Notes under the pieces: model-generated
The model's database searches: none
Told to the model about the DNA's origin: nothing
What the model saw: the letters and a program-made list of their open reading frames with translations, nothing else
In this document: positions 1 through 5,838 of the stretch, in pieces
Numbering within the stretch: the first letter of the stretch is position 1
Layout of the letters: each line of letters starts with the position of its first letter
Assembly: GCA_003488415.1 (NCBI GenBank)
Contig: DNLQ01000205.1
Location: 1 to 6,239 of the forward strand
From: Ruminococcus sp.
GTDB taxonomy: Bacteria; Bacillota; Clostridia; Oscillospirales; Ruminococcaceae
Direction: 5' to 3'
Length of the DNA: 6,239 bases
Program-made: the position numbers and the translations under genes

Positions 1-301
1 TTACACGTCCGCCTCTGATGAGAACGACGCTGTGCTCCTGAAGGTTGTGACCGATACCGGGAATGTAAGAAGTTACCTCATAGCCGTTTGTGAGCTTAAC
101 TCTTGCGATCTTTCTCATAGCTGAGTTAGGCTTCTTAGGTGTAGCAGTTCTTACAGCTGTACAAACGCCTCTCTTCTGGGGAGAGCTCTGGTTGATCTGA
201 GTCTTCTTCTTTGCATTGTAGCCCTTCTGGAGTGCAGGAGCTGTGGACTTTGTCTCAAGATCCTTTCTTCCCTTGCGGACTAACTGGTTAAATGTAGGCA
301 T
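1..301 (-). CDS. rpsL: 30S ribosomal protein S12, 5' part (truncated by window edge)
   Basis: This is the N-terminal 100 codons of S12, the small-subunit protein at the decoding centre that monitors codon-anticodon pairing. The visible protein starts MPTFNQLVRKGRKD and contains the family landmarks SSPQKRGVC (39-47), TPKKPNSAMRK (54-64), LTNGYEVTSYIPGIGHNLQ (70-88) and the RGGRV at 96-100 that precedes the KDLPGVRYH region, which lies outside the window. The spacing from the start to PKKPN is 13 residues longer than in E. coli S12, as in Bacillus and Clostridia. The lysine matching E. coli K43, the classic streptomycin-resistance site, is wild type (K56). The start is fixed by a strong AAGGAGG six bases upstream. 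In most bacteria rpsL is followed by rpsG, fusA and tuf; those would lie beyond position 1. A methionine (PNSAMRK) replaces the leucine usual at that position. Confidence 0.98.
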   Translation of the reverse strand, partial: MPTFNQLVRKGRKDLETKSTAPALQKGYNAKKKTQINQSSPQKRGVCTAVRTATPKKPNSAMRKIARVKLTNGYEVTSYIPGIGHNLQEHSVVLIRGGRV

Positions 302-307
302 ATTTTT

Positions 308-314
308 CCTCCTT
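308..314 (-). promoter_or_regulatory. Shine-Dalgarno site of rpsL
   Basis: On the minus strand AAGGAGG lies 6 nt before the ATG at 301-299. It is a near-perfect anti-16S match, as expected for a highly expressed ribosomal protein gene, and it fixes the start codon. Confidence 0.9.
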
Positions 315-355
315 TTCAAGAATTTTCATGTATGCCTTTTGCGGCACACTACAAT

Positions 356-384
356 ATTATATACCAAAAGAGGCGGCTTGTCAA
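356..384 (-). promoter_or_regulatory. Consensus sigma-A promoter of rpsL / str operon
   Basis: On the minus strand TTGACA (384-379) is followed by exactly 17 bp and then TATAAT (361-356). All 12 hexamer positions match the sigma-70/sigma-A consensus. There is no extended -10 TG. Transcription should begin near 349-350, giving a leader of about 48 nt before the ATG. That leader can form a small stem, GUGCC paired with GGCAU around a GCAAAA loop (about 331-347). A perfect promoter suits a ribosomal protein operon. The -35 box lies inside the 3' arm of the hairpin at 372-407. Confidence 0.9.
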
Positions 385-407
385 GGCTTTTTTCCTGACA
401 AACCGCC
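372..407 (-). terminator. Probable intrinsic terminator of the dockerin-protein operon
   Basis: Read on the minus strand, the arm GGCGGTTTGTCA (407-396) pairs with TGACAAGCCGCC (383-372): 12 bp with one G-U wobble. Two further G-C pairs can form above a bulged U, leaving a loop of A residues. The stem is followed by TCTTTTGG, a short and imperfect U-tract, so termination strength is uncertain. It lies 83 nt downstream of the stop codon of the 775-residue protein and directly before the rpsL promoter. In the opposite direction there is no U-tract. It could instead be an attenuator or an RNA 3'-end stabiliser. Confidence 0.62.
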
Positions 408-490
408 GTTAATGGATTATTTGTTGATTTTTACAGCACTCCGCCGCACTGAACAGTACAGATTGGCGATATTGCTTTAATAAGTCTCCG

Positions 491-2818
491 TTATGCCGAA
501 GCAAATTCCTCCAGCGACTTCTTTTCAGTATCCGAAGTGGTGGATACGTAAGCGTAGTAGCCGAGGATAGCCGAAGCGTCACCGGAATCGCATACACCGT
601 CATTGTTCACGTCGGCAGCCTTCTTCTGCTTCTCAGAGAACCTGCTCTGTCCGCCGGTGGACACATTTGCATAATCCGCAAGTATCTCCGATGCGTCGCC
701 GGAGTCGATCAATCCGTCCTCATTAACATCACCAAGTACGAAATCGTCCTCCGGAGGAGTCTGTTTGTCCTCTATGATATTGATACTGAGCGGAACAACT
801 GCATTTGCTGTGACAGGTTCCTCTACCTCAGAGTGGATCACAAGATCAAGATCTGCTGTCATCTGGAACGGGTAGTAAGGAACTGATCCCAGTCCGATGT
901 TCTTGAAGCTGTAATCTATCCTGAATGCACAGTCTGAGCCGTGGTTATCGTAGGAGACCAGTGATTCTGAATATGCACCGGAACCGTCCTGGTAGTGCTT
1001 TGTTATCTTCAGCTGCATACCGGAAAGGTCGATGCCGGAGTTATATTCGCTTATGGTGTAATCGGTCTTTGTGGGAGGTGTGACTACCTCAACGTCAACA
1101 GTGAATACTCTCCAGGGAGTAATGGTACCGGGAGTTGCAGTGGTCACAGGCACGGACTCGGTGGTAGTCGGTACAGACTCTGTTGCAGCCGGTACATTCT
1201 CGGTCGTAGTAACCTCAGGCTCTGTAGTAGCCGGTACATTCTCGGTCGTAGTCGGTACAGACTCTGTTGTAGTCGGTACATACTCGGTCGTAGTGACCTC
1301 AGGCTCTGTAGTAGTTACAGGCTCCTCTGTAGTTACAGTAGTCACGGGAGCTTCTGTAAAGGTGATATCGAAGCTGTTCTCGGCGTAAAGTCTGCCGGTA
1401 ACAGTAGTTATCTTTATCTTTACAGGATAAGTACCGGGACGTGTACTGTCTACTGCACTTTCGTCTATTGCTGAAACAAAAGGTATTCCCATATCCTCAC
1501 TTCCGTTTGACATATGCCAGAGCTCCATTATCGGACTGAAACGGTTGGAGCTGCTCAGTGTCCATGAATCTGAAACAGTCTGTCCGTCCGAGAAGTCTGC
1601 TGAAGCATTGACCTTATATTCAGCATCACTGATGTCATACTTCTCGCCTACAGTATATACGGTTCTGCCTGGCGGTGTCACAATGTCAACAGACACATCA
1701 ACATCATTAACACTTAACTGTGTGGTCACAACAGCTTCTACGACCTCAATGTCGAAGTATTCACGGTTGGATTCGATCGAGCGCTGCTGCTCCATGTCCC
1801 ATATGCTGCAATATGCTGCAATACGCTTTGTTCCCGGAGTGCCGGTGTCCAGTCCGTCGAACATAATGGGATATCCCTCGGTATTGCCGTCAACATCCAG
1901 ATCTATGACCTCTGAGGTGCCGTCAGCGTAGTTCTTTGTCACCTTCACCTTCATTCCTGTAACATTGACATAGGGCTGTGATCCGAGAATGTACTCCTTC
2001 TTGTCCGGAGGATTGACGATAGACAGCTCAAGTGTATAGCTGTTGTCCTTGGTGGTAGTAACTGCCTCAGTAGTGGTTGTTGTAGTAGTTGTTGTTGTGG
2101 TGGTAGTAGTTGTTGTGGTAGTTGTTGTCTGCTGAGCTGTTGTCACAGGCTGTACAACGGGCGGATTATCCGGTGCGGGAGCCTGTCCGATGTCTGCAAA
2201 ATTCCTTCCCAGCGCATTGGCATACTCCTGGGCTGTTGATCCGCTATAGCCGTAGATAGTGCCTGAAAACGGATTTTCTGTCATATCAGTACCGTTTGAG
2301 ATGGTCTGCGCTCCGCCTGCGATCTTGCAGCTGGGATTATAGATAGCGATACTCTTCAGTCCGACACAGTTATTGAATGCGGCAGCACCGATAGTAGCAA
2401 CTCCTGACGGGATGCTGATGTTTTCAAGTCTGGTGCATCCTTTGAAGCCGTATGAAGCTATCATTGTAAGTGTTGAAGGAAGCGATACCGATGTAAGACT
2501 TACGCAGTCACTGAACGCACACCTTCCAATTGATGTTACACCTTCCTCGACTACTACCCTCTGGATGTTCCTGGTCTCGCTGTTCCACGGAACATAGGTA
2601 TATACATTCCAGTTGGTCATATCGCCCTGTCCTGAGATAGTAAGGACTCCGTTGCTGACATTGAATGTAAGACCTGCTCCGCACTCTCCTGAGGCAGCGG
2701 AAACGGTACTGCTCACAGGTATCAGCGACGGATCGGTACTGAGAGCAGACGCAGGTGCAGCCACTGATGACGACAGTGCCAGTGTTCCTGCAAGAAGGAT
2801 ACTTAAAAGTTTCTTCAT
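491..2818 (-). CDS. Secreted LRR_5 / Ig-like / dockerin protein, 775 aa
   Basis: Residues 1-25 are a signal peptide (KK, then a hydrophobic core, probable cleavage after ASA25). Residues 44-212 form a small BspA-like module: an N-cap (GVLTISGQGDMTNW, 57-70), three 23-residue LRR_5 repeats (85-153) and a C-cap (IYGYSGSTAQEYA, 188-200). Residues 231-250 are twenty consecutive threonines. Three similar domains follow at about 261-360, 371-488 and 570-684, each opening with V-x-PP-x4-Y and resembling bacterial Ig-like domains of the Big_3 kind. A repetitive T/E/V/P linker (491-565) separates the second from the third. A type I dockerin occupies 694-758 with loops D697-N699-D701-D705-D708 and D736-N738-D740-D744-D747. 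No catalytic domain is seen. The likely role is extracellular binding or spacing within a cellulosome-like complex; the ligand is unknown. The start is supported by AAAGGAGAG six bases upstream and by the signal peptide. Confidence 0.92.
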   Translation of the reverse strand: MKKLLSILLAGTLALSSSVAAPASALSTDPSLIPVSSTVSAASGECGAGLTFNVSNGVLTISGQGDMTNWNVYTYVPWNSETRNIQRVVVEEGVTSIGRCAFSDCVSLTSVSLPSTLTMIASYGFKGCTRLENISIPSGVATIGAAAFNNCVGLKSIAIYNPSCKIAGGAQTISNGTDMTENPFSGTIYGYSGSTAQEYANALGRNFADIGQAPAPDNPPVVQPVTTAQQTTTTTTTTTTTTTTTTTTTTEAVTTTKDNSYTLELSIVNPPDKKEYILGSQPYVNVTGMKVKVTKNYADGTSEVIDLDVDGNTEGYPIMFDGLDTGTPGTKRIAAYCSIWDMEQQRSIESNREYFDIEVVEAVVTTQLSVNDVDVSVDIVTPPGRTVYTVGEKYDISDAEYKVNASADFSDGQTVSDSWTLSSSNRFSPIMELWHMSNGSEDMGIPFVSAIDESAVDSTRPGTYPVKIKITTVTGRLYAENSFDITFTEAPVTTVTTEEPVTTTEPEVTTTEYVPTTTESVPTTTENVPATTEPEVTTTENVPAATESVPTTTESVPVTTATPGTITPWRVFTVDVEVVTPPTKTDYTISEYNSGIDLSGMQLKITKHYQDGSGAYSESLVSYDNHGSDCAFRIDYSFKNIGLGSVPYYPFQMTADLDLVIHSEVEEPVTANAVVPLSINIIEDKQTPPEDDFVLGDVNEDGLIDSGDASEILADYANVSTGGQSRFSEKQKKAADVNNDGVCDSGDASAILGYYAYVSTTSDTEKKSLEEFASA
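545..739 (-). other. C-terminal dockerin domain of the 775-aa protein
   Basis: Residues 694-758 hold two canonical 12-residue Ca-binding loops, DVNEDGLIDSGD and DVNNDGVCDSGD, 39 residues apart. The segments after the loops, ASEILADYANVS and ASAILGYYAYVS, are near copies of each other, giving the internal twofold symmetry typical of dockerins. They differ clearly from the AVxxLQYxANxSKY / xxxQRxDAGI pattern of the two neighbouring C-terminal dockerins, so a different cohesin partner is plausible (inference). Confidence 0.88.
1124..1348 (-). repeat. Repetitive Thr/Glu/Val/Pro linker with an 84-bp tandem duplication
   Basis: This encodes residues 491-565. The basic unit is seven residues (21 bp) of the form T-E-x-V-P-T-T. 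At a higher level, residues 505-532 and 533-560 are two 28-residue copies, each beginning EPEVTTTE. The DNA copies are 1223-1306 and 1139-1222 and agree at about 70 of 84 positions by hand alignment. The segment links the second and third Ig-like domains. Such Thr/Pro-rich linkers are usually flexible or extended and may be O-glycosylated; glycosylation is not shown here. Confidence 0.85.
2069..2128 (-). repeat. Twenty-threonine codon run
   Basis: Twenty consecutive Thr codons (residues 231-250) join the LRR module to the first Ig-like domain. The codons are mixed: 9 ACA, 7 ACT, 4 ACC and no ACG. The tract is thus a degenerate ACN repeat rather than a pure microsatellite. Any gain or loss of whole codons would keep the frame and change linker length only. 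Confidence 0.95.
2360..2566 (-). repeat. Three LRR_5 (BspA-like) repeats in the 775-aa protein
   Basis: Residues 85-107, 108-130 and 131-153 are three units of exactly 23 residues (69 bp), with the pattern L-x-x-V-x-[IL]-P-S-x-[VL]-x-x-I-x-x-x-x-F-x-x-C. They are followed by LKSIAIYNPSCKI, which starts the C-terminal cap. It is the shortest of the four LRR arrays in the window. Confidence 0.88.
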
Positions 2819-2824
2819 GTTTTT

Positions 2825-2833
2825 CTCTCCTTT
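2825..2833 (-). promoter_or_regulatory. Shine-Dalgarno site of the 775-aa protein gene
   Basis: Minus-strand AAAGGAGAG ends 6 nt before the ATG at 2818-2816, supporting that start rather than a downstream one. Confidence 0.85.
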
Positions 2834-2846
2834 ATAATTATTTTTT

Positions 2847-2871
2847 CTGACGGACTTGTCAGGTCCGTCAG
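2847..2871 (-). other. Perfect intergenic hairpin between the two large dockerin genes
   Basis: CTGACGGAC and GTCCGTCAG are perfect inverted copies (9 bp, extendable by one T-A pair) around a 7-nt loop. On the minus strand the stem begins 8 nt after the stop codon of the 980-residue protein, but it is followed by A-rich sequence (AAAAAATAATTATAAAGG), not a U-tract. It therefore does not look like an intrinsic terminator in this direction. The other strand also lacks a U-tract after the stem. A role in mRNA 3'-end protection, processing or differential expression within an operon is plausible. Confidence 0.75.
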
Positions 2872-2879
2872 ATATATCT

Positions 2880-5822
2880 TTACAGGTCTATGCCTGCATC
2901 TATCCTCTGAATAGCCAGAGCATCGCCGCCTGTGATGCCGGGTTCGCCGTCACAGTCCGCAGCAGCCTTGCCGGAGTCATTCATGGGATACTTGCTCTGA
3001 TTCGCAATATACTGCAATACAGTAACAGCATCGGATACGTTGACCTTGCCGTCACCATTTGCATCGCCCTTTACTATCTCCTTGCCGGGTACTGTAGTAC
3101 CCTCAGTGGAAACGGTCGCTCCCTCGCCTATCGCTTCAAACTTGTAGCCGTACTTTTCAGCATACTTCTCGGCAGTAGAGCCGGAATAGCCGTGTATAAC
3201 ACCCTGGTAGCCGTATCCGCTGACCGCACCTGCTGCCGCAGTACCCGTATTCCCAGCATCTGCCGGTACACCGCCGGGGGCGCTGTATCCGGAGGAAATG
3301 GTGGAGGGGCTGTCTGCTATCTCACAGTCCGGTGAGAGGATAGTTATATCCTTCAGACCGGACATACTGAACGCACTTGAGCCTATCCTGCGGACACTTT
3401 CGGGTACTGTCACTGTATCCATTGCAAGGTTGTTCTCGAATGCGCCCTCGCCTATCTCAGCCACGTTTCCGGGAAGCTGTGTCTCAAGCTCCGGGCATTC
3501 CGCAAAGGCATGATCTCCGATAGTGATAAGACCTTCCGGCAGCTTTGCGCTCCTGAGAGCCGTGCATCCCCTGAAAGCATCTGCTCCGATGATCTCCACA
3601 CTGTCCGGGATCTCCACGCTTTCAAGAATACGGTCGTAAGCGAAGCTGTTTGAACCGACAGACAATATACCGTTTTCGATCTCGACATTGTTTACCGGCT
3701 GCAGGAAAGTTCTGGCAGCTCTCCTCATTTCGATACAGTAATCCCAGGGTGAGAGTCCTCCCATGGGAGCCTTTATCTCCTCTCCTGTGACAGTCTGCTC
3801 TCCCCAGTTATACATATGTCCAGAGCCGACAATACGCAGAGTCCCGTCAGCCATGAGTATCCACCAGCATTCTTCTCCTGCCGGACCGGAAGCGATCTCC
3901 GCATCCCTGCCGGTAGCGCACAGATAGATAAGTCCGTTTTTATCTGCGAATTTCTTTGCATTACTGCCGTCTGCCGTCTCCACTATGACATAACGGCTTG
4001 CAAAGTTATCGGCATTGCCCTCCAGCACGGTTTTGCTGCTGCCGACTGATATGCGGTACAGATTCTCCATGCGGTCAAAAGCCTCTGCCTCCACTGCCTC
4101 AACGTTGTCGGGTATCTCCACGAAGTACATACCTGAGCCGGCAAAAGCTGCTTTCTTTATTTCTTTGAGTCCATCCGGAAAATAGAGCTTGTAAAGGCTC
4201 TTGCAGTCAGCAAATGCTCCTGCTCCTACGGCAGTGAGTGCTGAAGGCACCTCGAATGTCTGGAGCTTACCGCATCCGGAGAAGGCGTTTTCTCCAAAGG
4301 AGGCAACGGTATCCGGGAGGGATATGTTTTTCAGATTTGTGCAGTCCTGGAATGCACGGCTGCCGATGCTGCCGACCTCGCCGTCAATGATGACGGTAGT
4401 TATCCTGTCAGCGTACTTTCTCCACATAGTCTCGTCATCCGATGCGAAGTCAGGCACTGAGCCCTTGCCCTTGATGATAAGAGTGCCCCGGTTGTTGAGA
4501 GTCCAGGTAAGTCCCTCGCTGATCTCGCCGTCTGCAAGAGCACCGTTCTCGCCCTCTATCACCTCAAAATCCACATGGAGCTTTGAGGCAGCCTCCTCCG
4601 CAGTAGAGCCGGAGAAACCATATATGGTGAGCATATCCGATACGGTAGCTCTGTATGTATCTATCTCGCAATCAGGATTCTCTATGGTCAGCGCCCTGAG
4701 ACCAGAGCAGCCGATGATGTTGTTCATGCCGAATTTCTCTGTCTTGCCGGGGATAGTGAGCTCTACCAGTGAGGTACAGTCAATGAATGTACGATCCCCC
4801 AGCTTCACCAGCGAATCCGGAAGATCAACTGCTTTCAGTGAGGTACAGCCGGCAAATGCTTCTGTGCCTATCTCGTTCAGACCGGCAGGCAGCTTCAGCT
4901 CCTTCAGACCTTCGCAGCCGGAGAAAGCCTCTCTGCCGATACTGCTGATGCTGTCCGGGAGATCAAGCGTTTCAAGTGATCCGCAGCCCCGGAATGCCTC
5001 TGCGCCTATTTCCGTGACTCCGTCAGCAATAATAAGGCTGTTCAGATTATCGTTATCCTCAAACGCCTTTGAACCCCATGTTGTCATGGTCGAGGGTATG
5101 GACACCTTCTCCAGTGATTTGCAGTTTGCAAAGGCGTACTCACCAACTCCCGTAGTTCCCTCGGGAAGTACTACTTCCTCTATGGCAAAGCAGTTGGTAA
5201 ATGCCCACTCACCTACTGTATCCAGCGTAGACGGCAGTACCACCTCTGTAACAGTACCCACATTTTTGAACATATAGGCACTGATATGGGTTATGCCCTC
5301 ACCTATGACTATCCTTTTCAGCTTGCGTGTCTGAGTAAAATAAGCCCAGGGGCATTCATCCCAGTTGTATCCGACATCGGGCATCTCACCTTCGCCGCCG
5401 ATAACAAGATCGTAATCCTTGGTAACAGCCCAGGTGAAGCCATCGCCGAAGCTGCCGTAATCAAAGCAATCCTCCCTGTCAGGCTCACCGGTGATGAACT
5501 CCCTCAGTCCCGCTTCGCCGCCGTCGTTTACGTACTCCTCATACTTGCCGAACCACTCCACGTCCTTCTCGTCAAGTATGCCATTTCTGTCCACATCGCC
5601 CATATACCACGCCGTATCGGTTATCCCGTCATCCTTTTCAGTCGATTGCTTTTTGATCTCGTTGGAGACATATTTTCCGTCGTTTGAATCTACTTTTCCG
5701 TTTGAATTTACGTCTCCGAATATCATATTAGTTTCATCAACAGCAGCCGAAGCTGTAAAACAGTTCTGTGAAGCGCACATTATAAGTGCGGTAAGTGCTG
5801 CTGTCAGTCTTCTGATTTTCAT
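2880..5822 (-). CDS. Secreted protein with dockerin-like modules at both ends and three LRR_5 blocks, 980 aa
   Basis: Residues 1-26 are a signal peptide (KIRR, hydrophobic core, ASA before the cleavage site). Residues 35-98 hold two EF-hand loops, DVNSNGKVDSND (37-48) and DVDRNGILDEKD (76-87), resembling a divergent dockerin. Three BspA-like modules follow. Block A is at 127-423, with nine 23-residue LRR_5 repeats at 168-374. Block B is at 435-634, with five repeats at 474-587. Block C is at 648-898, with five repeats at 710-822. Each block opens with a W-containing strand motif ending G-x-L-x-I-x-G-x-G. Blocks A and C close with I-x-G-[YF]-SGSTAE. A Gly/Ala-rich insert lies at 843-874. The C-terminal dockerin (919-978) has loops DANGDGKVNVSD and DCDGEPGITGGD. 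No enzyme domain, LPxTG anchor or membrane segment after the signal is seen. The likely role is a non-catalytic binding or bridging subunit of a cellulosome-like complex. The start is set by GAGGAG nine bases upstream and by the signal peptide. Confidence 0.93.
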   Translation of the reverse strand: MKIRRLTAALTALIMCASQNCFTASAAVDETNMIFGDVNSNGKVDSNDGKYVSNEIKKQSTEKDDGITDTAWYMGDVDRNGILDEKDVEWFGKYEEYVNDGGEAGLREFITGEPDREDCFDYGSFGDGFTWAVTKDYDLVIGGEGEMPDVGYNWDECPWAYFTQTRKLKRIVIGEGITHISAYMFKNVGTVTEVVLPSTLDTVGEWAFTNCFAIEEVVLPEGTTGVGEYAFANCKSLEKVSIPSTMTTWGSKAFEDNDNLNSLIIADGVTEIGAEAFRGCGSLETLDLPDSISSIGREAFSGCEGLKELKLPAGLNEIGTEAFAGCTSLKAVDLPDSLVKLGDRTFIDCTSLVELTIPGKTEKFGMNNIIGCSGLRALTIENPDCEIDTYRATVSDMLTIYGFSGSTAEEAASKLHVDFEVIEGENGALADGEISEGLTWTLNNRGTLIIKGKGSVPDFASDDETMWRKYADRITTVIIDGEVGSIGSRAFQDCTNLKNISLPDTVASFGENAFSGCGKLQTFEVPSALTAVGAGAFADCKSLYKLYFPDGLKEIKKAAFAGSGMYFVEIPDNVEAVEAEAFDRMENLYRISVGSSKTVLEGNADNFASRYVIVETADGSNAKKFADKNGLIYLCATGRDAEIASGPAGEECWWILMADGTLRIVGSGHMYNWGEQTVTGEEIKAPMGGLSPWDYCIEMRRAARTFLQPVNNVEIENGILSVGSNSFAYDRILESVEIPDSVEIIGADAFRGCTALRSAKLPEGLITIGDHAFAECPELETQLPGNVAEIGEGAFENNLAMDTVTVPESVRRIGSSAFSMSGLKDITILSPDCEIADSPSTISSGYSAPGGVPADAGNTGTAAAGAVSGYGYQGVIHGYSGSTAEKYAEKYGYKFEAIGEGATVSTEGTTVPGKEIVKGDANGDGKVNVSDAVTVLQYIANQSKYPMNDSGKAAADCDGEPGITGGDALAIQRIDAGIDL
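2895..3074 (-). other. C-terminal dockerin domain of the 980-aa protein
   Basis: Residues 917-976 carry loops D920-N922-D924-N928-D931 and D956-D958-E960-T964-D967, each followed by a helix. By hand alignment without gaps it matches the dockerin of the upstream partial gene at about 38 of 60 positions, including the shared GITGGDA and DAGI segments. The two therefore belong to one dockerin subgroup and probably bind the same cohesin type (inference). Confidence 0.9.
3357..3695 (-). repeat. LRR_5 array, block C (five repeats)
   Basis: Residues 710-822 hold units of 23, 23, 23, 22 and 22 residues with the consensus L-x-x-[VI]-x-[IL]-P-[DE]-x-[VL]-x-x-IG-x-x-AF. The preceding cap (residues 652-693) carries GTLRIVGSGHMYNWG and SPWDY, matching the cap of the 775-residue protein. 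Confidence 0.88.
4062..4403 (-). repeat. LRR_5 array, block B (five repeats)
   Basis: Residues 474-587 form units of 23, 23, 23, 22 and 23 residues. The preceding cap is GLTWTLNNRGTLIIKGKGS (437-455). The C-terminal end (ADGSNAKKFADKNGLIYL, 617-634) is a divergent version of the SGSTAEEYA cap seen in the other blocks. Confidence 0.87.
4701..5321 (-). repeat. LRR_5 array, block A (nine repeats of exactly 69 bp)
   Basis: Residues 168-374 fall into nine consecutive units of exactly 23 residues with no insertion or deletion, for example 283-305 (LETLDLPDSISSIGREAF...) and 306-328. A tenth partial unit leads into the NPDCEI cap. This strict register gives a 69-bp periodicity in the DNA and explains the long open frames on the opposite strand. 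Confidence 0.9.
5529..5720 (-). other. N-terminal dockerin-like EF-hand pair of the 980-aa protein
   Basis: Residues 35-98 contain two loops, with Ca ligands D37-N39-N41-D45-D48 and D76-D78-N80-D84-D87. Each begins with G-D-V as in dockerins, and they are 39 residues apart, the same spacing as in the dockerin of the 775-residue protein. The following helices (GKYVSNEIKK and VEWFGKYEEYV) do not resemble the other dockerins here. It could be a divergent dockerin or another secreted EF-hand domain. Confidence 0.7.
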
Positions 5823-5830
5823 TAATGATC

Positions 5831-5838
5831 ACTCCTCA
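5831..5838 (-). promoter_or_regulatory. Overlapping stop codon and Shine-Dalgarno site (translational coupling)
   Basis: On the minus strand TGAGGAGT combines the TGA stop of the upstream dockerin gene (5838-5836) with the GAGGAG ribosome-binding site (5837-5832) of the 980-residue protein, nine bases before its ATG. Ribosomes ending the first gene would sit on the start site of the second, so the two genes are almost certainly co-transcribed and probably translationally coupled. Confidence 0.8.

Noticed and set aside
409..603. Small minus-strand frame across the 3' end of the 775-residue gene
   Set aside because: It overlaps the dockerin-coding end in another frame, has no Shine-Dalgarno sequence and its product resembles no family I know.
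995..1474. Plus-strand open frames with repeated GTDSVV and CSRYILGRS units
   Set aside because: They are shadows of the T/E/V/P linker repeats read in the wrong direction. The repetition comes from the 21-bp and 84-bp units of the minus-strand gene.
2069..2128. A phase-variation microsatellite in the threonine tract
   Set aside because: The repeat unit is a degenerate codon, so slippage would change length in multiples of three and not switch the frame. Mixed third bases also lower slippage.
2834..2862. A possible promoter for the 775-residue gene (CTGACA, 17 bp, AATTAT)
   Set aside because: The -10 matches only 4 of 6 positions, and the predicted start near 2827 would fall inside the Shine-Dalgarno sequence, giving an untranslatable leader.
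4201..5277. A 358-codon open frame on the plus strand
   Set aside because: It lies antisense to the LRR_5 arrays of the 980-residue protein. Its repeated Ser/Ala/Pro/Phe pattern is the complement of the 69-bp repeats, and the minus-strand gene has a signal peptide, domains and a ribosome-binding site.
5766..5786. A lipoprotein lipobox (LIMC or a later Cys) in the signal peptide of the 980-residue protein
   Set aside because: Met or Asn precedes the cysteines where Gly, Ala or Ser is required. ASA at residues 24-26 fits ordinary signal peptidase I cleavage.
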